Assembly: GCF_017562075.2 (NCBI RefSeq)
Contig: NC_054082.1
Span: 40,255,442 to 40,319,441 of the forward strand
DNA: 64,000 nt
Reading direction: 5' to 3'
Origin: Anopheles merus
Taxonomy: Eukaryota > Arthropoda > Insecta > Diptera > Culicidae
The position numbers and the translations under genes were made by a program. The notes below the pieces were generated by a model, which had not been told where the DNA came from, made no database searches, and saw only the letters and a program-made list of their open reading frames with translations. Shown one piece after another: positions 46,905 to 60,360 of the stretch; positions within the stretch are counted from its first letter, which is position 1; every line of letters begins with the position of its first letter.

Positions 46905-49900
46905 GTTGTAGATGCACATTTGAATGTGTATTTAGCTTTTTTTTATTTTTACTAAATTATTTATGTTCTTAGCTGCTCTGAAGTTTATTGTTAGTCGAAA
47001 TTTTCGTGAACAGATAAATTCAAGAGCCTTTACAAATACTTTAGACGTATGAACATCTAGGAAGGTTTCACTTTTACAACCTTCATTAGCCCCTTTTACC
47101 GATTTCACAGTAAACTGATTACAGAGGTTAATGTACTCAATATTAATAGTTCAAGCTATTCCATAAGTTGTTCCTGACGACCGGCCGATCGATCCATTGA
47201 GAACCCAGAAGCCTAAATCGATTGGTTTGCCATAATTGCTTGCTGTTTGCTGTCGATTAGCAAGCTCTTGTTCCGAGCGGGTGTGATACACATGCACCAG
47301 GCGCTCAATTTATTACCCCAAGGTTGATTGGTGGCGAAGGTCAGACCACACGATAGCAAATCACCATTGCTCAAGAATGTTTCGTTCGGTGCTTTAATGG
47401 TTCCCCAATGGCTGGATATTGCGAGGAACTTTCTCTCATCAGGATTTATGTGCGGTTGCGGTGGTGATGATGTTGATGGGGATACCGAAGAGAGCGTTTG
47501 GCATTTCCGCCCTACGAGAGCGTGACCGTCAGCGAAGGAAGGTGTAAATCACCTCAAATTCGTTGAAAATCTCAGAAACTCTCAGTCCACTCACATAGTA
47601 CGATTGCAGAAGAGTGGAGAGTGTTCTCTGCAGGCCTTTCTGTCTGTCCCTGCCTGTATCATTGTTGCAAAAGCGGCTGGAACGGAAAAGAAATCCCCAT
47701 TTGCATACGCCCGCATTCAAGTTCACCTTCCTTTTACCATTGCTGATTGACATTGGTTTTATTAGCGCGAGCTTTTCTTCCTATGGCCAGAGTACAAGGT
47801 GTCGGGAAGAATGTTTATCCGTTTGAGAAAGGTTCACTTCCTCTGTTGGTGCGGTTGCACCACAGCAAGCGTTTGGTTGCGAAGATAACGTTTCGACCAA
47901 TTCCGGCAGCCCCATCACAAACTGCCTGCTACTGCCTACTTGCAGCGAAGCTAAAAGTGGTGTGTTGGTGGCAAGAACAGCTTTATAAACACACTGGTTT
48001 CCTATCACTGTCCGAGTGTTTTGCAAGACGGTTTGGTTCGCCCGTGTCCCCAAGGTCGTACTACAACCGCTCCGCCGGTGGTTTTTGTTCGCGGCAAAGT
48101 TCTTGCGGACGGTGCAGCAATTTGCATACAGACCCTGCCTGCAACCCTAAAAGAAACCGGAGCACACAATTTAAATTGCACCCGCCCGGCAAACCGGTGA
48201 TCTTGATGAGATCGTGGGTCGTGTTCGGTCTATGCGCACACCTGCACGGCGCGGCTCCATTTGGTTAGATTGCGTGGGAATTTTCTTGTATTTGATGTGT
48301 GCCTGTGTGCCTGTGTGCGTGTGTGGCTGTTTATTTATGGCGTCCTGTATCGGGCAAGATTTTGTTAGCCCGCGTGTCAGTCACGAACCATGAGAATCCC
48401 GTTTGATGAAGCCTTTTTTCCCCGTCAAGTGCAGTGTTCCGGTCTCACGCGCGACACCCCCTCGGACGACGATGCTAATTGCCAGGCGTCAAGATTAGAC
48501 AGAGAGTTGATGGAACGGAGTAAGTCGAGAGAGGGCACGTCAAGAGCCTGCACTGGCGATGGTCACCACAGAGCAGGAGCCCATGAGGAGCCCACGCAAT
48601 GCCCACTTGGAGTCCGCGGGCATGCTGAAATGGGGCTTCAGTTTAGACGACATGATGGAGCCTTTACAACCATCAAGAGTTCTTGAACAAAACTTTCATT
48701 TTCTTCCCGATCGCTCTTCGTTGAGATGATGTTAGCACAATGTTTTTTTTTCGGGACACAACACCCCCATCTTCACACGGGAAACACCGCGTAAAGAGCA
48801 CCTCCTCCTCCCTAAATGCACCTGCGTTTGTAGTTGTAGGCTGCGGTTTCTGTGGCTTACCAGCGAGAGTCCATAGTATGGACTCCATACCCGCATATTT
48901 GTACACACTCACGTATAAGCGATGAGAGGATGTGTGGGTGATGTTGACATAGGTTGTTCCTGGACTCCCCAGGGGCTGTTTCGGGCGCACTCGCGAAGAG
49001 GAAAAGTGAACAAACTAGAAATTGAGGCCGCAGCGAGGCTGCTCGGCGCGCAACGGGTATCATACCCGGCTGGCTGCTGCAGTGGGCCACGATGGATGAT
49101 AGCGCCCCAGTCGTCGGTGGGCAATGGTGGCCAGAGAGAAGATGCAAGCGCCCATTTACGTAGAAGCGGTTCTGTCTGACTTTGGTGTGCATGTGTGTAC
49201 ATCACGTATGGAGTTGGTACGCAATTACCTGCTCGGAATCAAGCGCGCGCAATGTGTTTCTACCACCCTCTCAGCTCAGCACCAATCGGAGTTATCCAAT
49301 CCCCGACAATATAGTTGAACCTGTGTGTGTGTGTGTGGGGTTGGTAGTAACTTATTGCATCGGCACTACACTGGGATATCGAATGCCTGGGGCAACGGGG
49401 AGTCAGGTTTCGCGCTTCGTAACCTAAAAAATAGAAACATCAGCCCTCCTTCATGCTCCATTCTGCGTCACTGACGGGTCGTTCTATTTTCACAGTGGAC
49501 TTATTTATTTATTTTAATGGTTAGCGGTGGAAATGATACCGTCCAAATGGGAGGACACCTTCCGGCGAGGTAAGGGAAAAATACTGCACGGTACGGACAA
49601 AGGTGTTAAAATGGAAGAGCGCTAGAGGAAATGAAAGAAATCTTGAGTTTGTTTTAAGGGAAAACTTGTGCCAATCCGAAATAGCGTCTTTCAAGTTCAG
49701 GGTGAAGGTATTTTGAACTGCTTTCTTATAGGCTTGAATGGATTTAGAAATAATGTTGTTTTAATAACAACTAGGTCGTATTTAGTTGAATACAATAATA
49801 CGACAAAGTCGTTAAACATATCACGTGACGATTACCGAAAATCCTGAACTGTGTGTTGCTTCTAGAGCTGTAATTAATTTCACTTTCGAAAGTGAACATG

Positions 49901-52900
49901 TTTCAAAGATTTTATATAAAAGACATACTAATTAAACAAAATCGGCCAGCAGAATGGAATGTTTGGCTCGTCTCACCATCAAAGCATTGCCGCGCCATAT
50001 TGATCGCTGACGATTGCAAACAAATGGTTAGCATTCCCGCACCGGACAGCCTCCCCTCAATCGTCAATAAACTGGTTTTCGAAAGCATCCACTTGATCAC
50101 TTTAGTTTTGGGGTGGTAAGCAGCTGCGGCGAGGTGCATAATAATCCTGTTTTTATGTGCTTGATGTTTATTCATCCTCGCTCGTTTTCGGCAAACCTGC
50201 CTGCGATGAAAATCCTCATCTAAAAGCTGCGTTAAAGCTGCACCCCAGGTTCTCTTCGCTATAGTGCGCAAAGTGGCCCCAGTAGGGGTGCTGGGGACTT
50301 TATGTCGGAACCTTTCCGAAGGTGAACTACTAGCGAAGGAAGTGGAAATTCCTGCTCTGGTTCGAATGAGTCGCGGGAGGAAGAGATTCATTTTTTTGAA
50401 TGCGCTGGAAACGTGTGAAAACTGGTCACACCCCTCTGTCTCGCACACTTCTGGTCTTGGTTGGTTCGATTTCATTTTTATAAGCTCAATATCACGATTT
50501 TCTCATCTTTCGCTGATGCCCTTACCGACCGCCTTTTATCACCGTTTAGTCGCCGTTTGTTGCAGGTTTGGGGATGATGTGTTTTGGGATTTGGCTTGCG
50601 CGGAAAGGAAGGTGAAAAGCTAATCAACACGAAATAATCCGACTGTAATCGGAACGCATAAACCCCTGTGCGTCATTGCAGCAGAGCTGCTACCTTTTTT
50701 TCGCTCTTTGCCTTGTGCTTCATTTGCGAGCTTTAAATAAGTTTGTACCAACTTCAAACAGAATGAGGCTCTCCATGGGGGGAGAGCCTACGAGTTCAGC
50801 CTGCTGGAAGGAAGATGTTGTTTTCTCCACTCTCTGCTTGGACGCGTCCGCATACGTGTACGGAGCAAAGCAGGTTCTTCCTGCCCGCTACGCAATTAGC
50901 GCGTCCTTGCGACAAGGACGACCACTGTGGGACGCGCAAAGATGACGGGTATCGATGAATGTCATGACGGACGGCATTTATCTGTATCTGGTTGTCGGCG
51001 CAGTAGCAGCGGTGTGTAGAAGAAGCTTAAGCAAATCAACACAAATCCCAGGGCGAATTCGCTTGCTGGTGATGAAGAAGGTGTTCACGTTCTGGCGGCT
51101 CTCGGTGATTGTGTGGGCGCGCTCTGTGGCGCTGGCTGCCGTGCGTATCATATGGGTGGACAGGGAATAAACATTCCAATAAACACACACCGCGGGAGGC
51201 AAAAATATTATCATACGAAGCTGAACGCCGCACCGGCACACAGCGTGGAGTGGAATAATAATGAAGTGGAGATTAAAAGATTCTTCAACTTTTTTGTTTT
51301 GCAGTTTCTTTTAGACGGATACTTTAGCGGTGGCAAATATTTGTGCATCTGGTGATCTTCGGATCGGTGAAGTTGTTTGAGAAATCAATTTTGATGATTA
51401 GTTATTGGATATGTATTTTTGCTCGTAGTAAAATGCGCATAATACGAAAGGAATCTTTTCCTCTAGAATAATGCAATGTGTGTTCCCTTCCGTGCGATGC
51501 ACTTTGCGAGCCGATATAGGAGTTGCATGCATTAAGTGGGTCCATTAATTGGCAGGAAGAATGCGTAAGCGTCGAGATTGGTGTGATAGGAATGCTTGAG
51601 CGAGACGTGATGGGCCCAAAACCTGTTCGCGCTTAACTCCCGGGGCAAAACTTGTTATCCGATCGCGCGGTTGCCCTATCGATTTTGATTCGACGATCGT
51701 AAAAGGCGGTAGGTTTAATCCAACCGCGCACCGTGTTGCTACTCTGCTGCGAGTGAGCAAAACAAGACTGTAAAGGATAGGGCTCAACTGAAGATGACTT
51801 AGCCGCTGGAATGGAGTCAAAAGCGAGACTAGATTTGCTGCCTCTTTTTGCTCCCGGACTAGATTAACGAGTTTCGGCCCAATAGTGTATTATTAAGCGA
51901 AAGTCTATTTTATAGCTATTGAAGAAGATGGGTTTGGAAATTCTGGATCGATACATTCCAGTTTGCTGTGAGTGTTGCCATCAACCTGGTATCAATGTTG
52001 ATCTTAATAACGAAAGAATTTTTATTTATGTGATCGTGGATTATTGTCTATAATATAGTACAAATTTTAGGTTCTCGGTGTACAATTATATCTTCACGCA
52101 CTTGATACAATAATTATTGTTCCATTGTAATGTAATCTAGCTGAAATTATAGCTTTTGGGAGCTCCGCAGAGCAACTTTCTAAATGTTTGGCTTGGCGCG
52201 GCGTACTATCATCACAACGGGTTCCCGAAAAAAAAACGTCATTAACAGAATCAGGCTGATCGCCAAAGTCCACCGTTCATTGGCACAACACGGGGCTTAG
52301 TGGTGCCGAAGCTATGGCTTGGTATACGGTGGCTGGCTGCCTCTGTTCTCTCGGTTGTTTTGCGCCTTCGTGTCGCTCCGCGTTCCTTGGCTTTTTAGAA
52401 CGCGACCAGACGCGGCGAGTGAATGTACATCGGCACGGTGAAGGTTAATGACTTCTCTTTGCAGGCGGCAACCTTCCACCCCTACCCTGCCCTACGCGCC
52501 AACCACTGGCAGCCTGCCGCGCGCAAGAACGCTCCGGGCACCCGTCAGTCGTCGATCGAATTCAACCCCCATCGCTGGGTGCCACAGGTTCTTGTCCCCG
52601 GTCTGTGCTGCTGTGCCGGGTGGATTTTTTGTTTTGTTCTTTTTTCCCTCTTACTACCAAGATTTGGCCCGACCAGAGGCAATACAGAGGGATGGGGTGG
52701 TGGTGACGTAAGCTTTTCCGAGAGTGCCCTGGCAAGTTGTGAGGTGGCCAACGGTTATGTTTTTGTATGTGCGGGCATTGTTTTTGGTTCGGCACGGTGA
52801 GCGTCTTTCGTTCGCGTTCGACTTCTCAATCGCGGCTATTTCTGCTCCCGTTTTTTTGCTCCTTCCTGCCCTGTCCCACTGTCATTCTTCTGCTCGATTG

Positions 52901-55900
52901 GACTTTCTATCGGTACACGTTTACGTTCGTCGCTTCTCCGCCGGTCAAACGGACAGGTTTGAGATCTTCTGCAAACCGTGTCCATGTCCAGCTGACGATG
53001 TGTGAGTGTGTGTGTGTGAGTAATTCGTTCTTGAACGTTTGTACGAGTTTTCCCCCGTTGGCTGGCCACGCGGTAATCAGGGCTCGGAAAAAGAATAGAA
53101 AAACATACCTTTGCACGTTCTTTGAGTACGACAAGACAGAGCGAAACGGCCACTGATGCAATCAGAAACGGTCTCCCCTTTCCTGCCCGCTCATCGCCTT
53201 CGGGATCGATGGCGCCGTTGATGGAAAAATTCTTTCTTTCGATCATCCAACCTCTCGCGTTCGCTTCGTTCCCCACTCGCACGTGTGTGTATCCTTCGAT
53301 TTATTGTACCCTTTTTAGCTTTTTCTTCGCCCATCAGCTCAATTGTCCGTAATTTAACGCTTCTTTTTCCATCCGCGGATTTGTGTGTGTGTGTGCTCGG
53401 TAAGCATCCGCTGCGTTCAATGTCTCTGCTGCTCCGCCCTGGGCCGCGAAACGGCGGAAGCGAAAGATTCTAATGCCCGGCAAAAAGACGAACCCTTTTT
53501 GGCGAACGGTTTATTTAAATGTGTGAATCCCTCGCGTTGTTGCCTGTGTGTCGGCTAAGGTGTGTGATGCTAAGGCAGGCGGTTTGTTTTGAACCGTGCG
53601 CCACCGTTGGGGGAGTCCGTTACGTGTGAAAAGCACTTACGATTGCCGAAGTGTCATTGCCACCCAGTGTCGCGACGGGAGAGTTCGCCTGTAGCGTGTG
53701 TGTGAGTGGGGGGATTTGTTTTAACCACCAACAACTATTCCGACCCGACTTTCTGCCGGGGTGATATAAATTTAATGCTCGTTAGCGATTGCGCGCGCCG
53801 CATGGTGTGGCACGTGTGCTGACGGGCAATTGCGCTGCCAATAAAAACGGCGATGGATAATTTATGCGATCGTTTGATGTACGTACGCGGACGTTCCTTT
53901 TGAAAAGGATGGCGATCTTGCTGCTATGCCAGGGCGTTTTTTAATTGGATGATTTGAAGTTTAAGTTACCATTGCTGCATAAGCAAAATGCCGTTGAATT
54001 AAGATTTTCAAAATAGACCATCGGCATTGTTGTGAATCTGGTGCCTTCTTTTCTCGTACGCTTTTGTCACATCCATCTCGTCAGCCAGCTCTAGATGACT
54101 ACATGGAGATCAACGGTTTCATGACATAATGCTAGCCTTTGAGTGGGCTGTGTCTGTGGCGAAGCTTTACGGTTTGGCATTCTTAGCTCATTTTTTCGTC
54201 GTTCGCGGCATAACTCTGTAGCTGGTCGCGTTTCAATCTCGACATCTCAAGCCGCCAGCTACCGCTTGTGTCTCGGCTCGTGCAACGTAGAAAAAAGGCT
54301 CTTTTCATATGGATATTACTATGACCGCGCGCTGGGTTCATATGCAATGATGAAAGTAAAACCTATGCTCCAGCGCAATCGACCTTAGCTGAAAAAGCAA
54401 CAACTGCTGCGCTTGCCCCCACCACCACTCTACTGCGGTATGTAAATAATCTCATAAAACTGTGATTTAAGGCAAAGCAGCAGCAGCAGTGTGTGTGAGT
54501 GTGGTTTCAAGGGAAAATGGCACAAACGGCAGCACAAGTAAGTGAGCTGCAGTAGCAGCAGTTTCCCAATGAAACCAGCCGGGAACTGAAGCATCAACTC
54601 GCTCCTCCGATGTGTGTATGCGAACGAAAGTTTCGAATGAAAAAAACGCGTGACACTTGCGCGACCGGACCCCTTTCTGGAGGTGCACAGGGCTGGTTCC
54701 AAGCATAGCCTTTCGCTCTCCTTCGGAACGGGGCATCTCGGGGCATGTTATGGACCGCGCGCTCGTAGATGGAATTGCGAAACAGGTTCAACCGGATCGG
54801 TCGACGATCTCGGTTCCCGCTGCAAAAGACATACGGGATCGCTTGTGTGCGGTGCGTACCAGACCAGCTGACCACGAGCTCCGAGAGTAGGGATCGAATG
54901 GAATCGTTTTACTTTGGCCAACTTAACACTCATCACATGCGCTGCCGCTTTACAACTAAAGAAAACAGGTGAGCTGGGATGAAATAGAGAACCAGATTAA
55001 TAAAAATCTCGTCTTTTCAAATCACCAGCTTTTCCATACACGCTTGGCACACACCACCACATCGGGGAAGTAGGTCGACTACTCCCGGCATTTGACGTCG
55101 GGCCGCGTATCAGTTTTCCACCTTAAATTGGGGCTCACGCGGTGCGCCACCCCGCAGATCCTGTTGTACGGGAAGGGAGCAACGTACTGTTCCGTTCCGT
55201 TCGGTCTAGTAGCTGCAAGATTTGATACTTCAACTTAGAGAGGTCTGCTTGGCGGTGTGTGCGCGTGGAAGTGTCACCCAACAAGAACAGACCGGCCGGG
55301 AGTGGGAAACGCGGCGTGATGTGAAATAAATCAATCAGGTCCTCAGCTACAGCGCTAAGCCGTTGTTAAGAAGTCATTGATCCGATTATGGTCCAGCGCT
55401 GAAACGGTGTGGCCGGTTGGTGCAAGTGGGATGCCGCTTTGGCTGCCCGTGGGCATGAAAATGGCGCATGGGGGAGTTTTTTATTTGAACGCATTACACC
55501 CTCACCCCGTGCTCGCCGAACCAGCACTTTGAATGAATATAGTGCACTGTTGGGTCGTGGGTTCCATGGAGGAAACATGGTGGAGGTGCACTTCTGTCCA
55601 CGAGAGGCAGTGGCTTAGCATACTTTGCATTCCAATCGAGGGAAACGGGCAGAACACGGGAGTTGGATTGGAATCGGGCCCGCGTAAAGCTCGTACACAA
55701 AACCCGCATGTAATTCAATCGCTTTTTTGTTATTTTTCTTTGTTGTTGTGACTAGCAGCTGCTCTTAGTGCAGCGTTAGCTTAGCTGGATGCCGACTTTA
55801 GAGCTACATTGGCGTGATTCTATGTATATAAAAATCTGTATGCTTGGCATTGCTATGGAATTTTACAGCTTTCATGTAGCAAGAAAGGCTATCCTTTAAC

Positions 55901-57226
55901 TCAGAACCATTATTCTAATATTTGAGATGTTTGTCGTCAAACATATCTTAAAAAGTAACGTATATACTTTAGAAAATCATTGTTAAAGGTAGTTGAAGTT
56001 GATTAAAATCGAATTGTAAGTAGCATTCTTTGTTGATGTCATTATGTGCAAGTTGAACTCTATGTTGGCATATTGGTTTCCCTGACAGAAAAAAAAGTTA
56101 TCGGAGGTTTCTAATATTTAAATATAAAACAATCTTTCAACATGTTATTACAGTAATTATTGCTTTTACTACATTTTTATTTAAAAAAAAACTGTCCGAA
56201 GATCCAAGAATGAAGACTTACGGTGAAAAATGTTGTAAATACTCAAGAAGTTGCCTAAGTAACGATCCGAAACAGAATAGAAATGTTTCCAAAAAAGTTG
56301 GGTAATACTCAAAAATTTTTGGAAAAATGGAATGCAGCAAAAAACGACGGGGAATCCATCAGATGGAACGATCTTTGGATGTTCTTCGTTTATTATATAA
56401 ATTAGACAATCATTACATTTATTCACGAATGTTACTATAATTCTTAAACAACAAAAACAGCTTGCTTAACCAAACACCTCCAATGTTCCCTATCCAAACT
56501 ACACTACTTCGTATGCACAGACATTCTCTCATCTCCCGGATTGACTCAGCCAAGGGAAATGGGTACCCTCTTTCCTTTCACATCCACACTACATACCCCT
56601 CTACCGCGTTCCGGCTGTGGTGTAATGCGTGAAACTGTTTGATACATGAAGCATAAGGGATGCTCAACATTGTGTCGGCTTTTAGTAACGCATACAGACC
56701 GGTCGATTACACATTGGCCCAGAGTGACGTATGCGTACGCATTACCTTCGAGTGTGTGTGGTTGGACCTGTTGCGAATTGCGTTTTTTCCCTACTCCAAA
56801 GTGCATTACAGTCGCACAGGAAAACCGTAAGGGCACCGAACCACAACGAGAGCCCGGGTGTGGGCATCGATACGTCTAGCGCGTCTGTGACGCGTAATCG
56901 AAATGCCCCAAAGCTGATCACCAGCGTCAGAGTCGCTCCGATATTCACGTTGTGTGTGTGTGTGCCGCTCTGCATCGATGTTAGGGAAAACTGAAATGCG
57001 TTACGTATCAAAGCAGAGCGGTGGGCTCAAAATGTAATGCAGTCCAACCCGTGTTCCGTTGAGATGTAATTCCAAACACACATGCATAGACACACGGCAA
57101 CTACTAATGAAGCACAAACTCGCACGATTCGGCGATTCCATTTGGTGTGTGTGTGTGTCCAAGTGCAGTTTTCGGTGTAATGGTGCGTTAAAATTGACCA
57201 TCGGTCACACCTCGCTTGGACCACCG

Positions 57227-57250
57227 CAGCAGCAGCAGCAGCAGCAACAG
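57227..57250. repeat. (CAG)n repeat with one CAA interruption
   Basis: Eight CAG-type units, one of them CAA, in non-coding DNA. Confidence 0.9.
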
Positions 57251-58991
57251 CACATAATGTTGCGCGTGTCCCAATGGGGCTTGTTTCTCGTTTAAGCGAC
57301 TTTTCGTGTAATCGTGCAACGGGCTCTGGAGGGTTTTGTACTAGCTATTGGTTGATTGATCGATCAATCCCGACCATTGTGATGACGATTGTTGTTGTTA
57401 ACTCAGGAATGTGCGAGAACCAGCCGAAAACTGGAAGAGGCCAAGTTTGACTTCCAGTGTCAAGAGTTGCCTTCGTATAGGAGTACCGGTTGCTCTGGTT
57501 GTACGATGTTGTGTTGAGGGAGGGAGGGAGGATATCATAAGGCTTTAAATGGCTTCGCAAGTAATTCTCATTTAAACACATTTTATTCACCAACAACTAA
57601 GCTCACAGCTTTAATGCGTTACGGTACTGTTTAAAGCTTCGTTCGTTCGTTTAAATACCTCACAAGCGGATAGTGTTCCTCTATTAAATGGAGATAATGG
57701 TACAACAGCAAACCGTGAAGCGAGACACATTGCGCGATTCGCTACCTCTCGGCGATCGTCCTGGGAAATATTTTTCCCACACATCCTAAGGTGTGGTATT
57801 GAACTTCCGAATTTCGATGCCTTTCTGTGTCCGCCTGATGGTGTGTGAGTCACGCCGCATTTGGAAGCTGTTGAATGAGTTAGCAAAAAGTGTTTCGATT
57901 GCATTTCACGCTTGCCTTTAAGATGGTGAGTTACATCTTGCCACCCATGCCCCTCGGTAGTCACTGTGCTGTGTTTGGACGATTTCTTTCCACAGCCTCT
58001 GGTGTGACCTACACTTATGGGGATGTGTTTTTGTTTCTCCTTAGTTTTGTTTTCTGGTAGCATATATTCACCCTTTTTCTTATGTTGTGCCCACTCGTCA
58101 CTACTCCCCTGCTTCATGGTTCCTTCGCTGGTTGCATTTGTCTAAACTTCGCATTCGTCGTACGTCGATAGTTTTAATTGATTTCGTTGCGCAAGTTGCA
58201 AACACATTATGCGCGCGCGCACGCTTCGAAGCCATTTCCCGTCCCGCGTGTGCACTTACGGTTCGGTAGCAAACGGCGGCCGCGCTTTTAAAGTGAGCTT
58301 CGGTCGGGAACTAGGTTGGCTGCTTGAACGTTTTAATGCTGGAAACGCGGTTTGTTACTTTTTTGTTGTTTTTGTTGAGCATGGCAGCTCTGCGCAAGAA
58401 GAGATAAACGTGGAAAGGTTTACTGTGCGGACCTTGAGTTTAATTGATCGAATCGCGTCGATCGATCCCGCGGGGTTCAGCAACGTCAGCAAGGGGAGGG
58501 TTGTGTAGAAAATCTAATGGTCAACCTAATGCCTATTAGCTGAAATAAACCATCGTTAAAACCACGGTCAAAAGTTCACAGCTAGTGTTTTTTGTGTATT
58601 CGTGTGTGTGTGTAGCACACATACCAAAACATGTGAGAAATTAGCTTACCCAGGGTTCATGATGACGAAAAGCGTGCAGGAGGGAATGTATGTAAAATAG
58701 CAGAAAAAATGTGTGACCACCGTTGATACGATATGGGCATATGCTAAGTGAAAAAGCTATGTTTTTGGTAGAAAAAAACCATAGGACATAGGTTTTTTTT
58801 TTTATAAATTATAATTATAGATCGGTTACAGTAGTTTACAGAGATTATAACGTACTTGCTGTACGGGTCATGGTTCTTTTAAAAATAAAATTCCAATTGA
58901 AAAATTGAACATTTTCTTCATGAATTACGAGTGCCTTTTAATACTTTAGTAATTTAATTTCGGGAAAATTTAAATATAATATACCTTTAAT

Positions 58992-59166
58992 GGGGCAGAC
59001 CGTGGTACAGCCGCCACCTCGTATGACATAATTATTTACCCGTCGTGGGTTCACGCCTCACGTGTATCGTCCCCCCGTATCAAGGACTGACTATCCTGCT
59101 CTATGGCACTGAAATGAGTCTCAAAAGCCTATATAGGCTGGAATGTCCGCGAAATAGCAGAAAAGA
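58992..59166 (+). mobile_element. SINE200-like tRNA-derived SINE, near complete
   Basis: Shows an RNA polymerase III type internal promoter: A box GTGGTACAGCCG (about 59002) and B box GGGTTCACGCC (59047-59057). The family body then follows: GTATCAAGGACTGACTATCC, GGCACTGAAATGAGTCTCAA, CCTATATAGGCTGGAATGTC. It aligns by eye with the fragment at 19134-19285 and with my memory of Anopheles SINE200. The GTTCA B box is retained, but the body differs at several positions from the other copy. Confidence 0.8.
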
Positions 59167-60061
59167 ATAATTTTATAATAAGGTTTATATCAGTGATCGG
59201 TTGTTGGATCTTTTTTGAGAACGTCAAAAGTTTTGGGTTTTTATTTGATAATTTTATATTAAATATTTTAAGTTTAATAAATAAATCTTTCAGAACATTT
59301 CGTAAATCTAGAAAATTGACTCTCCAGTGCATTCACTGCACCGCCCGTCCAGAATTCCAGTATGCTTCACAGGTGTGCGCCTGCATTTGCTACCTACCTG
59401 CAATGCAATCAATTCAGCCCGTCCCACACCCGCTCGTTTGTTCAAAGCCTACAGCCTATGCTGCGCATACTAAACCAACACCTAATCGTTTTCAGCTTCC
59501 TGCTGTCTGTGTGCCGCGGTTCTGACTTCAATCGCTTCTTGCCTCATTTATGCAATCGTACTATTGCCATGGCGAGAGTTTCAATTATTATTCATCGGCT
59601 TATTTTACTGTGGGGGACGCGAGAGCATCGGCGGGATGGAAAGACCTTGTCGGCGATACCTTATAAAGAATGGAGAAAATTCTCTTGAACCTTCTCGGGG
59701 TTTAGTCGGCGTTGGTTGATCGATTATTTTCTCGCGCCAACTGGAAGGATTGTGGATTATTTACATTTCAACAGGATGCGTAGGAGTGTGTTCAGTCTGC
59801 CGGGGGAGTGTGAGCCGCAGAATGCCACACGATTGTGTATGGCGGGAGCGATGTAACAAAAAAAGACACACGAGATACACAGGTGCGTGCAGGTGTTCCT
59901 TGCCGTAGGCTTGCGGGAAAGAATCGACTGTCGAAGGCAAAGATCACATTCCGGATCAAATCACGGCCATATGCTCTACGCGTTGTGCAAGCCAAGTATG
60001 TGTTATTTTTTAGCTCCAACCGTTCTGTATTTATGATTTGTTTAGCTTCGACGGTACACAA
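59167..60061. other. Non-coding stretch between SINE and MITE
   Basis: The plus-strand frames at 59193-59525 and 59362-59688 overlap each other in different frames and have no recognisable domain. No gene is called. Confidence 0.5.
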
Positions 60062-60360
60062 CAGGGGACTCCAAATGTTTCAGTTCACGGGCCACATTGC
60101 TTCACAAATAATGTTGTTGAGGGCCATGTTGACGTTACCTTTAGAATGAGTGAAAGTTCAAATCTTGTTTTGGTTAGAAAATACTAACTGAATATATTAA
60201 ATTTAGACAGCTTTCTTTTGTTGCATTTTAATTTTTGTCTTTCAATAGTCAAAATTGTTTTTTAATAATCAGCCAAAAACTAAGTTATTTATGTCAACCT
60301 TTACAAAGTCATTGCGGGCCGCATTACATGCTCTTGAGGGCCGTATTTTGGAATCCCCTG
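60062..60360. mobile_element. Small hAT-like MITE
   Basis: Ends CAGGGGACTCCAAA on the left and, read inward, CAGGGGATTCCAAA on the right (13 of 14 match). GGGCC subterminal motifs (CGGGCCAC at about 60089; GCGGGCCGC and GAGGGCCG near 60316-60342) recall the 7-kb hAT element. Length is 299 bp with an AT-rich core and no ORF. An 8-bp flanking duplication is not clear (GTACACAA against GTATGACA), so the insertion is old or its flanks have decayed. Confidence 0.65.

Larger units (their letters stand above)
41970..58991. other. Long region without recognisable genes
   Basis: No gene is supported over 17 kb. Three open frames of 168-187 codons (49912-50475 minus, 57611-58117 minus, 47747-48268 plus) have no recognisable motif, and the last lacks an ATG start. 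Simple repeats include GT runs at about 44268-44283 and 49321-49338 and a CAG run at 57227-57250. The stretch between 55.8 and 56.5 kb is an AT-rich island. Possible roles are a long intron or regulatory DNA. Confidence 0.5.

Noticed and set aside
47747..48268. 173-codon plus-strand frame
   Set aside because: It begins without an ATG, has no motif and lies in non-coding DNA with a mixed repeat background. Treated as chance.
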